A stretch of 64,000 nucleotides of DNA from Rutstroemia sp. NJR-2017a BVV2 (taxonomy: Eukaryota; Ascomycota; Leotiomycetes; Helotiales; Rutstroemiaceae): contig NJPS01000017.1 in NCBI GenBank assembly GCA_002946415.1, forward strand, positions 83,872 to 147,871, written 5' to 3'. A program made the translations under genes and the position numbers. Positions 12,158-23,859 of the stretch are shown in pieces. The notes under the pieces are model-generated. The model saw nothing but the letters and a program-made list of their open reading frames with translations, made no database searches and was not told the origin of the DNA. Every line of letters begins with the position of its first letter. Within the stretch, counting starts at the first letter, position 1.

Positions 12158-13090
12158 TCACGTGCTGGAACTGGGAAGAAGGATCAGATCAGGCATGTAG
12201 TTGAGTTGATCCACGGCTGAGCGGAGTCTTTCAAGATGTATTGGACCGTAGGCGTTATAATTGTTATTTGGGAATGTATAAGCCGTCCATCTCTCTCTCC
12301 CATCTTCGTTCGTGATGCTGAAATGGGGGAGTAAGTATCGATAGATTGATGTTGGATCTCGGTCATTGATAATGGGGTAGCTAGTAGGCGCAGTAGAGTG
12401 GGTATGCGGTGCGAGACGGAGATGGAGAGGGGCGGGGCGATGGGGTTCTTGCTGCCAGTGGTGGGACAGCTGGCGGTAGAGATCGATGACCTGACGCGTT
12501 TTCTCGATCCGCGATATTCAGCCCGGGGTTGCTGAGGCGGGAAGTACATCCAGCGTGGAGCTAGGAAAGGTGTGGGTTTCCAGACCCCGGGTCTTGATAT
12601 ACGGGTGCAGTTTGCGGAGTTGCGAGGCGGAAATTGCAGATGCTGGATATCCGGCGCAGTATGCCGGTTGCGGGACCGTGAGGGATGCAGGCGGCATGTT
12701 TTGGGGAGAGGTGGTTGAGGGGCGGGGATGGATGCTGCGGAGGGAACTAGCAGGGGGGAGAGATCCCGGATGAGCTTGCTTTTGGGTTCGTTGCGGAGAC
12801 GAGGGTAGGTTTGGGAGAGGCGGGAGGAGTGGAATAGGGAGAGGTTGTTCGGTTTCTAGGAGAGAGGCGCAGAGTAAGAGACTGGAAGATGTGGGTCCGG
12901 GACCGGAGGACATGTGGATATTTGATGTGAGGAGGGTGACTTCGTAGAGTCGGCTGCGGGGGGAGAGGGGATTGTGGTTTGAGGTGGGGGATGGGGTGGG
13001 GGAAGATGGTGGTGGTGGTGGTGGGGCGGAGAGGGATGATGGGTTTGGTCCGGACCAGGTTCTTGTTTCTGAACCAGAATGTAACGGCAT
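12158..13090 (-). CDS. Hypothetical protein, two-exon model
   Basis: Not recognised. One frame stays open from the ATG at 13090 through 12548. A 57-nt GT..AG intron (12491-12547) then leads into 12158-12490 in phase, ending in TGA and giving 291 aa. The N-terminal half is Pro/Ser/Thr-rich with two more ordered patches (RLYEVTLLTSNIHMSSG and QLRKLHPYIKTRGLETH). The second exon has a balanced composition (YPIINDRDPTSIYRYLLPHF, then NNNYNAYGPIHLERLRS), which argues for real coding. A second open frame reaches 13304 (ATG at 13304) and could supply an upstream exon, but I found no convincing splice. The donor GTACTT is unusual. It could be an orphan gene or a misread of GC-rich DNA. Confidence 0.4.
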
Positions 13091-14431
13091 CGATCTCGCG
13101 GTCCTGGACCTTGATATTGCTAGGATTCTCCGGAACCGGATTTGGACTCAACGCGTGGTTAGAACTCTGCTCCTCTTCCGGAGGGAGATATTTGGCTGGA
13201 ATGCCTGGGCTAGACTCGAGATGGTTCCCGGCAGCACTAGCACTACCACTGATTGTTGTGTTCTCAGCAGCGGTATCTAGAACAGAACATCCTGGAGGAG
13301 ACATCTGTACCCGCTTTTGAGGGCGTGAGACAGGAGTTTGGATTTCTTGTGATGTTTTACGTTTTCGATTTTGATGCTGAGTTTATGGAGACTGGATTTG
13401 TATTAACTTATATTACTGTATAATTGAAGGGAGGAGTATTATACTTCCCTCTTGGCTGGGAGTGGTGCTAGTAAAGGGTGGTAGTTCTTCTATTAATGAT
13501 TGATTAGTTGGAGTATATATATAAGCTGTGTAATAAATCAGTTTACTTACTTTCTAAGCATTGAGCGTCTTCAGAGATTTGTGACGCTTGATGGCTAGCC
13601 ATATCGCCTGAAAGAAGGCGATCGTGTAAGAAAGGGGTTTGTAACGTAATTGCCGGCGGCTGGTGGGGGTTGGGGGATGTGAAAGGCTCTCTGGGGTAGA
13701 CAAAATGGGCCGGTTTGTTGGAGATAGTAAAACTGTTTTCGAACGACTTTTCTGAAGACTCTAACTAAGAGATTGTACTGTTTTCATGGAGCAAATGAAT
13801 TCGGGCATTGTTATCGGCCTGCTAGTTCTGCACAGGAGAAATAGGCGTGGCGGAGGTACCGGAGGGTCGTGAATACGTTGCGGTCGGGAAGTAGCGTCAA
13901 CATTCTATTTCAGTCAATTCGAGACTGTCAGTCCTCAGTACCCTCCCCCGGAACTACTTATATCTGAGAGTAGAGTAACTATCCAAAACCGAGGAAGGCC
14001 AGCTGGTTGGTGAAGTCCAATCAATTAAGTGGCGCTAGGTTGAATACATACTAGTCGCTAACCACCCCCCAACCCCGCTGGTGAGAGAACTTCAAGTTTG
14101 GCAGCCTGATCTTCTTCGTAGCTCAAAAGCAGCCATCCTTTTCTTACCCTGCGCCTCAATGTCACGCGGCAGAACGGCGGTTCTTGCATATAAAAGACAT
14201 CTGACCCACCCGAGTGTTTCTCAAAGTATTCTCGTGTAACTCTGACTCAAATCCTCTTTTATTGCGAACATATAACTGCGAACATGTAATCTATACTCTG
14301 CTCTCAAATGCGAAGTTTGGCAGACCACTCATATCCCATATCCCGAGGAGAAGTCGAGGTTGGAGAGATTCCCGATAAGGCTGAGTGTGGGGTCATCGCA
14401 CATAGAATCGATTATCGTCAGCATAGAAAAT
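13091..14431. other. Intergenic DNA between unknown gene and HET gene
   Basis: No coding region is recognised except the possible upstream exon (13091-13304, minus) mentioned for the neighbouring gene. A TATATATATAA stretch near 13515-13525 and several AT-rich patches occur. The last 200 bases should contain the promoter of the HET gene; TATAAAAG near 14189 is a plausible TATA box. Confidence 0.4.
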
Positions 14432-16909
14432 ATGATACCGCAGGACATCATACCAGCAGATGATCGTGAGGCTTCGAATGCTGAGAGAAGCCCTTCGACG
14501 GCCTTCGCCAGGGCGGCTGAGAATGGGCTACCTCGAGAGAAATCTCAGCCAGCTGAAACTGAGCGGCAAAATGAAATTGAGGCGACATCTTCAGACTTCC
14601 AGGCTTTTGCTAAAGCAGTTGTTATCAATAAAATGTCTTATACTGCTGTGTCAGCGGAAGGATCTGTGGTGAGTCCACTGTCACAGTGGGACGACTCGGA
14701 CGAGGAGCAGCAAATAGGTTCGGACGGGTACGACACAGAAGGTATTTCAAAATGCTTGGAAAAGGACACAATTTGGTGGCCTTCTGAAGTGGGTATTGAT
14801 ACGAATGAATTGAGGAGGACGGCGCGGAAACAGGTTGATACATGGCGCTCAATAGATACGCTGCCCAGTATCAATCCTGACCATTGCCCATTTTGCCGCG
14901 TCTACTTTGATTCGTGGGACTCAGTCATCAGGAAATCTTTGAGCATGGGAAACGGAGCCCTGCTGAAGTTGGCTACCCCCTTTCATGAAGATATTGACCA
15001 ACTTAAATTATCAGCTTTCCGAGGTTGTCCACTATGTAAGTATATTACAAGCATACTTCGGATATGTGGAAGAAAAAACGAGCTTCCTGGACACATTAAA
15101 AACAAATTCAAGTTCGAGGGCGGAACATACCTCGCGTTGTGGCCCGGACACATGAAACATAAAAACTATTTGGTTGGTGAAGTATGTTATCTTTGTCTCG
15201 AAAACAGTCGGCATTCTATGTTCTTGGTAAAGCTCAAACCATACAATCCGTCCCTCTCGGCCTTCACTACGGCAGAATATGACTCCGACAAATTCCACAA
15301 TTTGCCTGTCGCTGAGCAGTCATGTCATGCCCCTCCTGAGCAGCAGACTGGTGCTCTGAATCTTGCAAGACGTTGGCTTAACGACTGCTTTCTCAATCAT
15401 GAAGGCTGCTCACAACAAGACCGAACCATAATTCCAACACGATTGATTAAGATTGAGCTCAAAAAAATACGGTTGTGCTATTCATCACAGTATGAAGATT
15501 GCTCGAAATATGCGACTCTGAGTCATTGCTGGGGAGAACTGGAAGTCTTCAAGCTTCGAAAGAGCAACCATTTATTGTTACTCCAAGAGATTCCTTATGC
15601 TGGCCTTTGCAAAACATTCCGCGATGCTGTTGAGATTGCTCGAAGTCTAGGATTCTCGTGGCTATGGATTGATTCTCTTTGTATTATTCAAGATGATCCC
15701 GATGACTGGCGGAAGGAGTCGGCTCGTATGACTACAGTTTATGGGATGTCAACTTTGAATATAGCAGCGACAGCGGCAGCAGATGGGAGAACAGGCTGCT
15801 TATTTGAGCGCGATGATATTTACACTCAAGGTAGTCGTGCTGTGATTGAGGTCGATGATAAGCAACAAATCTTAGATATTGTAGACACAGGTCTTGTATA
15901 TGATAACACTACTGAGACGCCATTATCCAAACGAGCGTGGGCTCTGCAGGAGAGATTACTGGCTCCACGAACGTTATACTTTGGAGTTTCACAGCTTTTC
16001 TGGCACTGTGCAACAAGACGGGCTTGCGATAGATACTCCAATCAACTTCCTCAGTGGCTTCAAGAACGGGATTCTATCAGCAAAGTAGAGCTTCATAAAG
16101 AATGGAACACGATCGTCAGGATGTATACAGCAAGTAAATTGAGGTATCAAAGCGACAGAGTTGTTGCCATTGCAGGTATCGCTCGGGTGATAGGAAACAA
16201 GACTGGCGACGAGTACTTGGCGGGACTCTGGCGAAAAGACTTCGAAATGCAGCTTTGCTGGCGGGCCAAAACCCCTCTTACGTATGTCGAACCGAGGTTG
16301 CCAGGCGTGCCTTCGTGGTCCTGGCTTGGAATACCAGGAGAAACTTTCTACATGAATTCTAGTACGAGTACTCTATTTAAGTCTTCTATAAAGGTTATCA
16401 GTGTTGTCATTACCTTTGAAGGCTCTCCAACCTGTGATCCTTTCAACTGTATAGATGGTGGAGCTTTGGCGATAAGCACGCGACGTATTTTACCCTGTAT
16501 AGTGCGTCTTCACCACTTTTGGGATCCCGATAGTAAATATGATTCCCCTTGTGGGGAGATATTCGTCGCTGGGCGGGCGGTAGACGCGAGGTTATTTATG
16601 GATTACTACCAACTAGAAGACTTCGATGAGGTCTGCGTGCTAGTGTCTATTGGCACCTCTCATATTCCGATTCAATATTACACAGACACAAAAATGGCAT
16701 GGCACGATGGTATCTTCCTCAAAAGAACGCCCAAGAACGGCCAATACGTACGTGTAGGAGTTTTTAGAATTCAGTACGACACTGCCAAATCACGGGAAGA
16801 AGATCTGTTTGAAAGAGCAGATGCCATAGAAAATATGCCTACTGAATCGGACTATGAGTCAGTCACAGTTGCAAACGGAGAAACATGGTACACAATTACT
16901 ATTGTTTGA
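14432..16909 (+). CDS. HET-domain (heterokaryon incompatibility) protein
   Basis: Intronless, 825 aa from the first in-frame ATG at 14432; the frame stays open for 72 bases upstream but without another ATG. The HET domain spans about residues 355-510 and carries its characteristic blocks: ATLSHCWGE, FRDAVEIARSLGFSWLWIDS, LCIIQDDPDDWRKESARM and YGMSTLNIAATAA. A later block, SKRAWALQERLLAPRTLYF, is also typical. The N-terminal 200 residues are hydrophilic and include a Cys-rich patch (HCPFC, and CPLC further on) that may bind zinc. Such proteins are triggers or effectors of non-self recognition and programmed cell death after hyphal fusion. What activates this one cannot be told. It lies about 16 kb from a broken HET-like gene (32.2-33 kb, minus). 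Confidence 0.92.
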   Translation: MIPQDIIPADDREASNAERSPSTAFARAAENGLPREKSQPAETERQNEIEATSSDFQAFAKAVVINKMSYTAVSAEGSVVSPLSQWDDSDEEQQIGSDGYDTEGISKCLEKDTIWWPSEVGIDTNELRRTARKQVDTWRSIDTLPSINPDHCPFCRVYFDSWDSVIRKSLSMGNGALLKLATPFHEDIDQLKLSAFRGCPLCKYITSILRICGRKNELPGHIKNKFKFEGGTYLALWPGHMKHKNYLVGEVCYLCLENSRHSMFLVKLKPYNPSLSAFTTAEYDSDKFHNLPVAEQSCHAPPEQQTGALNLARRWLNDCFLNHEGCSQQDRTIIPTRLIKIELKKIRLCYSSQYEDCSKYATLSHCWGELEVFKLRKSNHLLLLQEIPYAGLCKTFRDAVEIARSLGFSWLWIDSLCIIQDDPDDWRKESARMTTVYGMSTLNIAATAAADGRTGCLFERDDIYTQGSRAVIEVDDKQQILDIVDTGLVYDNTTETPLSKRAWALQERLLAPRTLYFGVSQLFWHCATRRACDRYSNQLPQWLQERDSISKVELHKEWNTIVRMYTASKLRYQSDRVVAIAGIARVIGNKTGDEYLAGLWRKDFEMQLCWRAKTPLTYVEPRLPGVPSWSWLGIPGETFYMNSSTSTLFKSSIKVISVVITFEGSPTCDPFNCIDGGALAISTRRILPCIVRLHHFWDPDSKYDSPCGEIFVAGRAVDARLFMDYYQLEDFDEVCVLVSIGTSHIPIQYYTDTKMAWHDGIFLKRTPKNGQYVRVGVFRIQYDTAKSREEDLFERADAIENMPTESDYESVTVANGETWYTITIV

Positions 16910-17749
16910 ACAATAACTTGTCTAACTATGTTGGGAACTTGGGAATAACGTTGATAAAACAACCCCGCTCTATCATCGGAAACATATCGTCTCAAAACAT
17001 CCCACAAATGGAATTTCAATCTACTCAGGTAGCTTTGGAGATATGGCTTGCCGTGGTACCTTTAGCATACTGGTACCGCGGGGAGAAAAATGATTCACCA
17101 ACTATGCCGGAGGCCCGGATAGGGATCACCACCTACGCAGGTCTGGTCGAACCACAGCACAACGTTCGCTCCCTTACTTGACGACAATAACAAGCAGCAC
17201 AAGATCTCAAAGAAAACTAACAATTCCGTTATCTTGAATCGAATCATATTCACATGTTATATCGGGGAACGATGTCACATCGGCTGGAGCCTGGAACCTC
17301 GTCTCGTTACTACCCGTTATACACAGATGTTTCCACGAGTTCGAAATTGTAAAGGAGTTATATTATACGTACGAATGGCGCATTCAATTCATTTCGTACT
17401 TAGAATCGTGTATGAATTTCTTTTCCTTGTCGTGCTTTCTCATTTATCTATTCATTCCTCTAATATGGGATTATCGTGTACATTCCTCATCCCAGCCCAC
17501 CCCAGCCCTTCTTGCGTTTATTGAATATTTCATATCTATCCAGTACTATTTTATTCATTGGCAAAATTCTACTTCTCTCTTCTTCCTCCATATGTGCATT
17601 ATATTATTCAGTACTTATGCACCAATACAATACACATCTCACACGAAGACAAACACCAAAATAACGCCGCCCACCTAGCCTCGATTTCACACTTTCTAAC
17701 AACCTGATTTTCGATTTTATACATGTAACTTCAGCCTGTTAAGTTTCCT
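16910..17749. other. Intergenic DNA, no gene seen
   Basis: The 3' flank of the HET gene is followed by AT-rich sequence. The short plus-strand ORFs lack family resemblance. Confidence 0.5.
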
Positions 17750-18220
17750 ATGGGACTTAAGTGCTGGGAGAAGAGACCGAGGCAGATGCATAGATGTTTG
17801 TGCACTTTTCCTACAGCTGTAGCTTACGAGACTTGGACGGGGGTTAGGAGTGGAAAGGAGGGGGAACAAGAGCGGAATGATGTTCTTAAATGGAGTGAGA
17901 GTAGTACGAAGTCGGTGAGAGACGAGAGGTCAATTGTAGTTGTGGTAAGCACAGCTGGGTCTGGAGAGGAGGGGGAGGTGGAAGATGAGGTGGGGAATAA
18001 GCAAAGGGGTAGAGATGAGGTTGCAGCGAGGGAGGAAATGATTGGTGATGAGCGGAGAAGTATCCCGGGTGGATATATTGTTTCGAGCGAAAGTAGTTCT
18101 TCTGCTTCTTCGGGGACATATGCTATGGGTAGGAGAGGGAGGAGAGAGAAGGGGGTAGGGATGCGGATGCTGGTGGTAGGGGTAGTGTTGCTATGGATTA
18201 ATTTGGCAGTTGCTGTGTGA
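17750..18220 (+). CDS. Possible small protein with C-terminal membrane segment
   Basis: A 156-aa ORF starts at ATG. It has a Cys-containing N-terminus, a long charged middle rich in Glu, Arg and Ser, and a final hydrophobic stretch (MLVVGVVLLWINLAVAV) that could be a tail anchor. It has no family resemblance I know. The purine-rich composition could keep a chance frame open, so it may not be a gene. Confidence 0.22.
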   Translation: MGLKCWEKRPRQMHRCLCTFPTAVAYETWTGVRSGKEGEQERNDVLKWSESSTKSVRDERSIVVVVSTAGSGEEGEVEDEVGNKQRGRDEVAAREEMIGDERRSIPGGYIVSSESSSSASSGTYAMGRRGRREKGVGMRMLVVGVVLLWINLAVAV

Positions 18221-18575
18221 TGGGATGAGGTGATTTAGTGTGGGCTGAAGGGTTGAAAACCTGGTTGTTTGCGGGAGGAAAAAGAAGACGTTAAGCAGAA
18301 GTGGAGAGACGCAGAGGAGGGGTAGAGATCAGATGCGGCTGATAGTCTAACATATGTATGTTTCCGCCCTATCATTTAACGCAAAATCTTCCTCGAAAAC
18401 AATAATTCACGGCTCGGCCACTATTATACAAATGACACGTCCCAAATCCAATCTTAATATCGTACAAGGTCCTTGCCAAAGATAGCTACAAAAGATCTTC
18501 CGAATACGAACGCTCACAGATCCTATCCAGCCCGCTGATCGGAGGAAGCTAATCATCACTCTTCAGATTCTCTCG

Positions 18576-21500
18576 TCACTTCTTCCACGTAGCTTGACGC
18601 TTTTTCCTGGAATGAAGTCCATCCTCACGGCCATCCACACTCGAAGGTGCCGACCTCTTCTTGTTTGAAGAACCAGCAGCAGTAACATTACCACTTGACG
18701 GCTTGAGTGCGGCGGTAGAAGTCTTCCCTGCTAGCAGAGACCCTCGTGTGGCTTTAGGAAGTGATGTTTCTCCTGGGGGTGTTGCAGAAATAGGTATCCC
18801 TTGTACTACTAAAGTATCATAATAATCCCCCAAAAGCTTCTTCAAATCTGCTGGGGGTGCCAGGTCTCGGATGATAGTTCTCATGGTTTCTCCATCTTTT
18901 CTCCACCTCGAAACACGGCTGTGATGAAAATCTAGAACCTTCTTGACTACCAATCCAAACGGCGATTTTATTCTGCTTTCTGAGAGATCTATATGCTTTT
19001 GGGAAGGATCATAGGAAGAACATCTCGACAGTTGTGTACTCAAATGCTTTCTTCGTTGGCCGTTGATGTAAAAAGTATCTACTTGTTTGTCGGGGTGGAC
19101 CAAGAAGGCGTCCATAAGCTTGCAATCGTCGCAACCACATCCTCGTTTTTCCCTTTTCCAGTCTTTTGGCGGGTCGGGCTCCTTGAACATAGTTTTCTCA
19201 ACACAAGAGCTGAGGATGCTCTGGAACAGGCTTTGGAAAGTCGAGATCTCTAGACCAACTGGTAGAGTTTCATGGATAGTACTGGCCAAAGAGCGAAGGA
19301 ATGATAGGAAGCGCCCCGGAAAGGCTGAGTCATCTGCTTCAGCAGCTTGTGAAGAGATTGTTAGAAAAAGATTTTCTAGCTCCGGATTCATTCCTAGCTT
19401 ATACGCGAAGCAGATTACGGATGCCAGATTTTTATATGCTGGAGGGTCGTCTTTGCGGTTGTTCAAAGGTATGTAATAGCTATACGAGGTTGTTTGATGC
19501 GGCGGTGGTGGTTTATCGATGTTATCGTGCTGCTCAAGGCCCAATGCTCCTACCGCGCCCAAAAATGCCTCTTGAAAGACTATATCGAGAGGCTCCGAAA
19601 CTGCCTCACTATTCAAACGAGCTTTCGCAATACCGCTCAGAAGCGAAGACATCGCTTGGGTCTTCTGGATGCCCCTTTTGACAGAAGGAACAACACTGAA
19701 AAGTTAGCGGCTATGGTATATCTTAGTCTAAGGTAGATTTACTCACATTTTAAGGAGCTGTTTCTCGTTCCATGTTTTTGCTATTTGCAGGAGATTCTCG
19801 GCATCTTTTGTAGTATTGAACTCCAATGAAGAGACGCTCAGCTCATATTGAGTCAGAGACCATTCTGGATTCTGAAGAAATTCCGATACTTGCGCAATCA
19901 AGGCGCATCGGGCGCTAAACTCCATAATGTTTGAAATACGGTTTGTGATTCTAGCAATGAGTCAATAAGGACATAAAAACTGCTGTTTGAATTATGTGGT
20001 ACGTACATGGTCTTGCACCATGGTACACCATGCCTCTCTGTCATCTTGGTGATCCAAGAAATGCCGCCTTCAATGAAAAAGAATGCCGGCATCGCCAACT
20101 CACAGAGATTCTTGAGATCAAGTTCAACGATTCCTTCAAGAATCCTGAGAAAGACAGATGCCGACAAGCCATAAGGTATCGAACCGTATGGCAGCGACTG
20201 CATGCGCTTGACTAACTCCTCGCACAAATATTTCAGATCACCCTGGACATCCTGTGGTAGATTGCTTAACGTTGCAGGTAGCTTTCGAAGAAATGTTGGA
20301 ATGTTTTGTTTCAGTATATCTGGATCTTTATTACTCAGTATAAATTCCATACGAAAATGGCGAGGCATGATGATAACAACCTAAATCTTCTCAGCACGAG
20401 TCCACTAGAGTTTGACGGGGGTTCTTACGCTTCCGCGGTAAAAGTGTGTCAGGTATCCTTCGTCTTTATCGTAGTCTTCAGAATCTGGATCTTGACCCTC
20501 AAATAGATCACCATCCTGCAAAATATTGCTCTCTTGGTAGAACAACGGCTTCGCGCATTCATCTTGACCATCAAGCGTAAAGACTTGTTCCAATGTAAGG
20601 TAATTGGCATCAACATCTTCCATCTCGTGATGGCCCCCTGAGTCGCTATCATATTCATGGCCCCAGTAATCATCATAGTAATCCTCGTGAGCTTCGGCCC
20701 TTCCCTGTATCTCACATTGTAATTTGGCCAGGCATACATAGAACCCTTCATCTCTTGCTGCACTTTTTAACTGATCAACAATAAATCGATCTTTGCCTTT
20801 GAGGTCTTTATGCGCTAGATTATCGCCATAGCTTTCTTCCAGAGCATATGCAAGATACTCTTCCACAATGCCGCGGTTTTTGTTCCAGGCCCGTAGCATG
20901 GAACCAAGATCAGCTAGTGCGGACGCGATGTTTCCGGCGGAACCTGGCTTGGGAATTAGCAGAGAATCATCGGGATTAAAAAAATCGTGAGCAAAAGATT
21001 GAAATAGAATACACGACAATAGATAGTACCAAAGATATCAAGAAGGAGCTTAGGATACGTTCTAATCTATCGCACGAAGTAGATTTTGGTAATAGAGTGG
21101 TTGATGAGAGAGAGGCATATTAGAAAGGCTGTGGGTTACTGACAGGAGGGCCCTAGGCTTGTTTGCTCTAAGACATATCTAAGAACAAGGCGTTTTCCTG
21201 AATTCAGTGGTGGGCTTTTCACTGAGACGTCCGTAAACTGTTCTAATATTCAGTATAGAGCTCTTGTAGGAATGAAGAGTCGGCAAAGTTCACCCTTGCA
21301 AGATAAGAACAGTCCCACTCAGAGACTTGAGGTATTGATAAGGTTTTGATCTGATCGCCGAATGCGTAGGTAATATCTCCTCCATCAATTCTTGCAGATG
21401 GCAGGATGATGTCAACAAGAGCGAAGGCAGACGGTACATTTTTGAGACTAGAAAATTGGGCATGAGTTGATGGTCTCCTATGCACAGATAATATGGTAAG

Positions 21501-22116
21501 GATACCTTGGTTGATAGGTTTCAAGTGTGCTTCCAGCTTCGTACAGTACCAGTTCAAGCAAAATGGATAGAAGCTTTCTATCTCCCAAACCCAACTCGAT
21601 TTGAATTTGTGCCATGATTGATTGGAGCATCGAAAGCCAAGCTGGATTCGCCAAACGAAACCGGCTCTCTGGAACACTCCAACATTGTTTTGGCAAGGTT
21701 AACGCGACACTGTCAGTAGAACCAGCAGCTTGTTTGATGTCACCACTTGCCGCAATAATCTTGTCGAAATCATATTGGCATAAAGGAAAGCCGACGGTGC
21801 CATGATCTATGAGAGACAAGCCTGGATTCGGGGCAGCTATAATAGAACCGTGGTGCGCAAACTGGCCTCCGATCTCCAGAGATTCCAAGTAATCACGGAG
21901 GTCCGTCTTCAGATCATCTGGAGGATGTTTCTCGGTGTCCGAATCTGTTTCTTCGTCGGCGTCGATGATGTCATTACGCGCCTCAATTTCAACACTCTCC
22001 TCGTTCTGATCATCATCATTCGAGTCTTGGACTTCAGGTTCGGAAGCATCATCCCCTTGCGTCCCTGATTCAGAGGAATCATCACTGATCTCCCAAACCT
22101 CCGGTTCACTAGCCAT
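18576..22116 (-). CDS. Large protein with degenerate 2OG-Fe(II) oxygenase domain
   Basis: Exons on the minus strand: 22116-21506, 21447-21294, 21237-21140, then one starting about 20965 (its 5' border is uncertain; a tiny extra exon may lie in 20966-21139) and ending 20429, then 20380-20007, 19950-19747 and 19695-18576. The total is roughly 1030 aa. An acidic leader precedes a domain matching the large fungal Fe2OG-dioxygenase-like family: LYEAGS, FALVDIILPSARIDGGDI, SYLARFTDV and SGKRLVLRYV in order. In active relatives the first block is followed by HxD and the third ends in DxxH. Here the positions read YQP and DVSV, so all three iron ligands seem lost. The middle matches the family's DLKGKDR and IMPR blocks, and the C-terminus is helical with CGCDDC, possibly zinc-binding. 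It is probably a non-catalytic family member. Introns are 48-58 nt and phases agree. Confidence 0.7.
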
Positions 22117-22853
22117 GATTAAGAGTATTTATGAACCAGATCAAGCATAGGATCCACAGGATTTGTGCGCACCAAGTTTTGGATGCTTTATTGATGGTCG
22201 TTTCGGTGTGTGGATAGATATATCTCTTGGAGATGCTTGAGATAACATAACCACTTGTGGGGTAGCTGTATCGAACGACGCGTCAGACGCGTTCAGGAAA
22301 TTGCCGCCTCTTACCGCCTGATCAGAACCGACTAGCCCGCAGCTAAGCTATTACATGTGAGGTTGTACTCGTATTCATCAATCTAGTACCTGAAGAAAGG
22401 TTCATATCAGAGGTGTAGACTTATTTCGGTCTGAGCGAAGATTATAATACTGAGACCAATTGCAACGTCTGGAACTGGAATCAATTATGCATGCTCCTGG
22501 TCAAACGTACCGCCAAGCTTTTTCCGTGCGACGAGGATGCTGAGGTCCCTGATTACCCATCGTCTAAAGTTCGTACGGTCACGGCCAACGACGAAGGGCT
22601 CATTCCGAAGTCTCATTATATTTGGAGAAAGGTGATCATGTTTTCATTGGATATTCATTTCTCGACCGCTAAATCACCTCACGACTGCCATAGAATCCAG
22701 TACTCCAAACTGTAAGTGCTCGATCGGCTTGGGCCCGATCTTGATTGTCATCATAGCACGACGAATGCGGAGTGAGCCTTATGTTTGGATAGAAACAGAA
22801 CAGTCTCCGAACGAGCTCCGATCCATGTTATCCTACAGCGACATGACTCCTGA
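22117..22853. other. Intergenic DNA, no gene seen
   Basis: This lies upstream of the large minus-strand gene and should contain its promoter. A 74-codon plus-strand ORF (22491-22715) is not convincing. Confidence 0.45.
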
Positions 22854-23859
22854 TCAGCCGTACCTCAATATGATAGTATAGGACGTACTCGATTGCTCTC
22901 CATTCCATTGAAGGCTATCCGCAGGAGGCTGAGATGATACAGCATCTCGTGTATCGGTCTCATCTTCGCCTCGACAGGAAGTGTTCAATGGTAAACTGGC
23001 ATCTAGCTTCACAGACTGAGGAGAACCCAGTCTTTCATCCACGTTCTTGTCACCGTGGATTGTGGTCCTTGCAAAACTGTCCACTGGTGCCGATTGTGAG
23101 GGTTCCTGCTGCGTTGCATCATGATGAGCAGCCATACTTTCGGGGCTATTGCCAGTTGCAACATTGCTGGTCCCTCCATTTTCAGATCTTGCAATTTCAG
23201 TCTCCCGTTTCGATTGCCCAGAGTCATCAGCAGATGATTCTAGTGGTGCATTGTCAAGACCTTGAGCAGTTGGTGCGGCGTTACTTTGTGTTGGATGATC
23301 TTCGAGTCTTCGCGACAACGTATAGTTTGTCCATTGAGGGAGTCCTTCCACTGCAAGTGCTTCCACTCTGAGGGCCTCAGTTCTGTTCGACATTGTTTTC
23401 AGCTCTTCCCAAGCCACCTCTACCGCGCAATTGGTTGCCTGCATTTCACCATCGAGGATTCTCTCCATCATTGTTTGTTTATGCCAGGCAGGTCTGCTTT
23501 CCTCTAACATACTATGTCAGATAGAATACGACTCTCAACTCAAGTAATTACTTACCACTCTCATAATAAACACCGCCAGCAAGCTTGACAAGCTTATAAC
23601 GATCTTTCTTGTTGTATACAAACCCTTGTGCTATGTAATCAAGTTCCACTTCCCAGTATTTTCGAGAGATCTCGGCACTCCCTCGCAGTACCCATACACC
23701 CGTGGAATTAGGATCCCTGGCAATTCTTGTTGGATAATGGACGCCCATACAGAATCTATCATGATAGTGCGATTCGCTTTGCTCAGGCTCGTTACCTTCG
23801 CCGTCACGTGGTATCATCATTGCCGGATTTGGTACCACGTTCTCCCGTTTAGTATCCAT
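22854..23859 (-). CDS. Hypothetical fungal protein, two exons
   Basis: Not recognised as a named family. Exon 1 is 23859-23556 (ATG at 23859) and exon 2 is 23503-22854. The 52-nt intron has a GTAAGT donor, a CTGAC-like branch site and TTAG acceptor, and joins in phase, giving about 317 aa. The N-terminal 130 residues look structured (GVHYPTRIARDPNSTGVWVL, then EISRKYWEVELDYIAQ and AWHKQTMMERILDGEM). The C-terminal half is Ser/Thr/Gln/Asp-rich and probably disordered. It lies tail to head with the degenerate oxygenase gene, separated by 737 bases. The strong splice signals and even composition of exon 1 argue for a real gene. Confidence 0.62.

Noticed and set aside
16885..17181. 98-codon plus-strand frame overlapping the HET gene end
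   Set aside because: Overlaps the HET stop in another frame, no relatives; likely 3' UTR.
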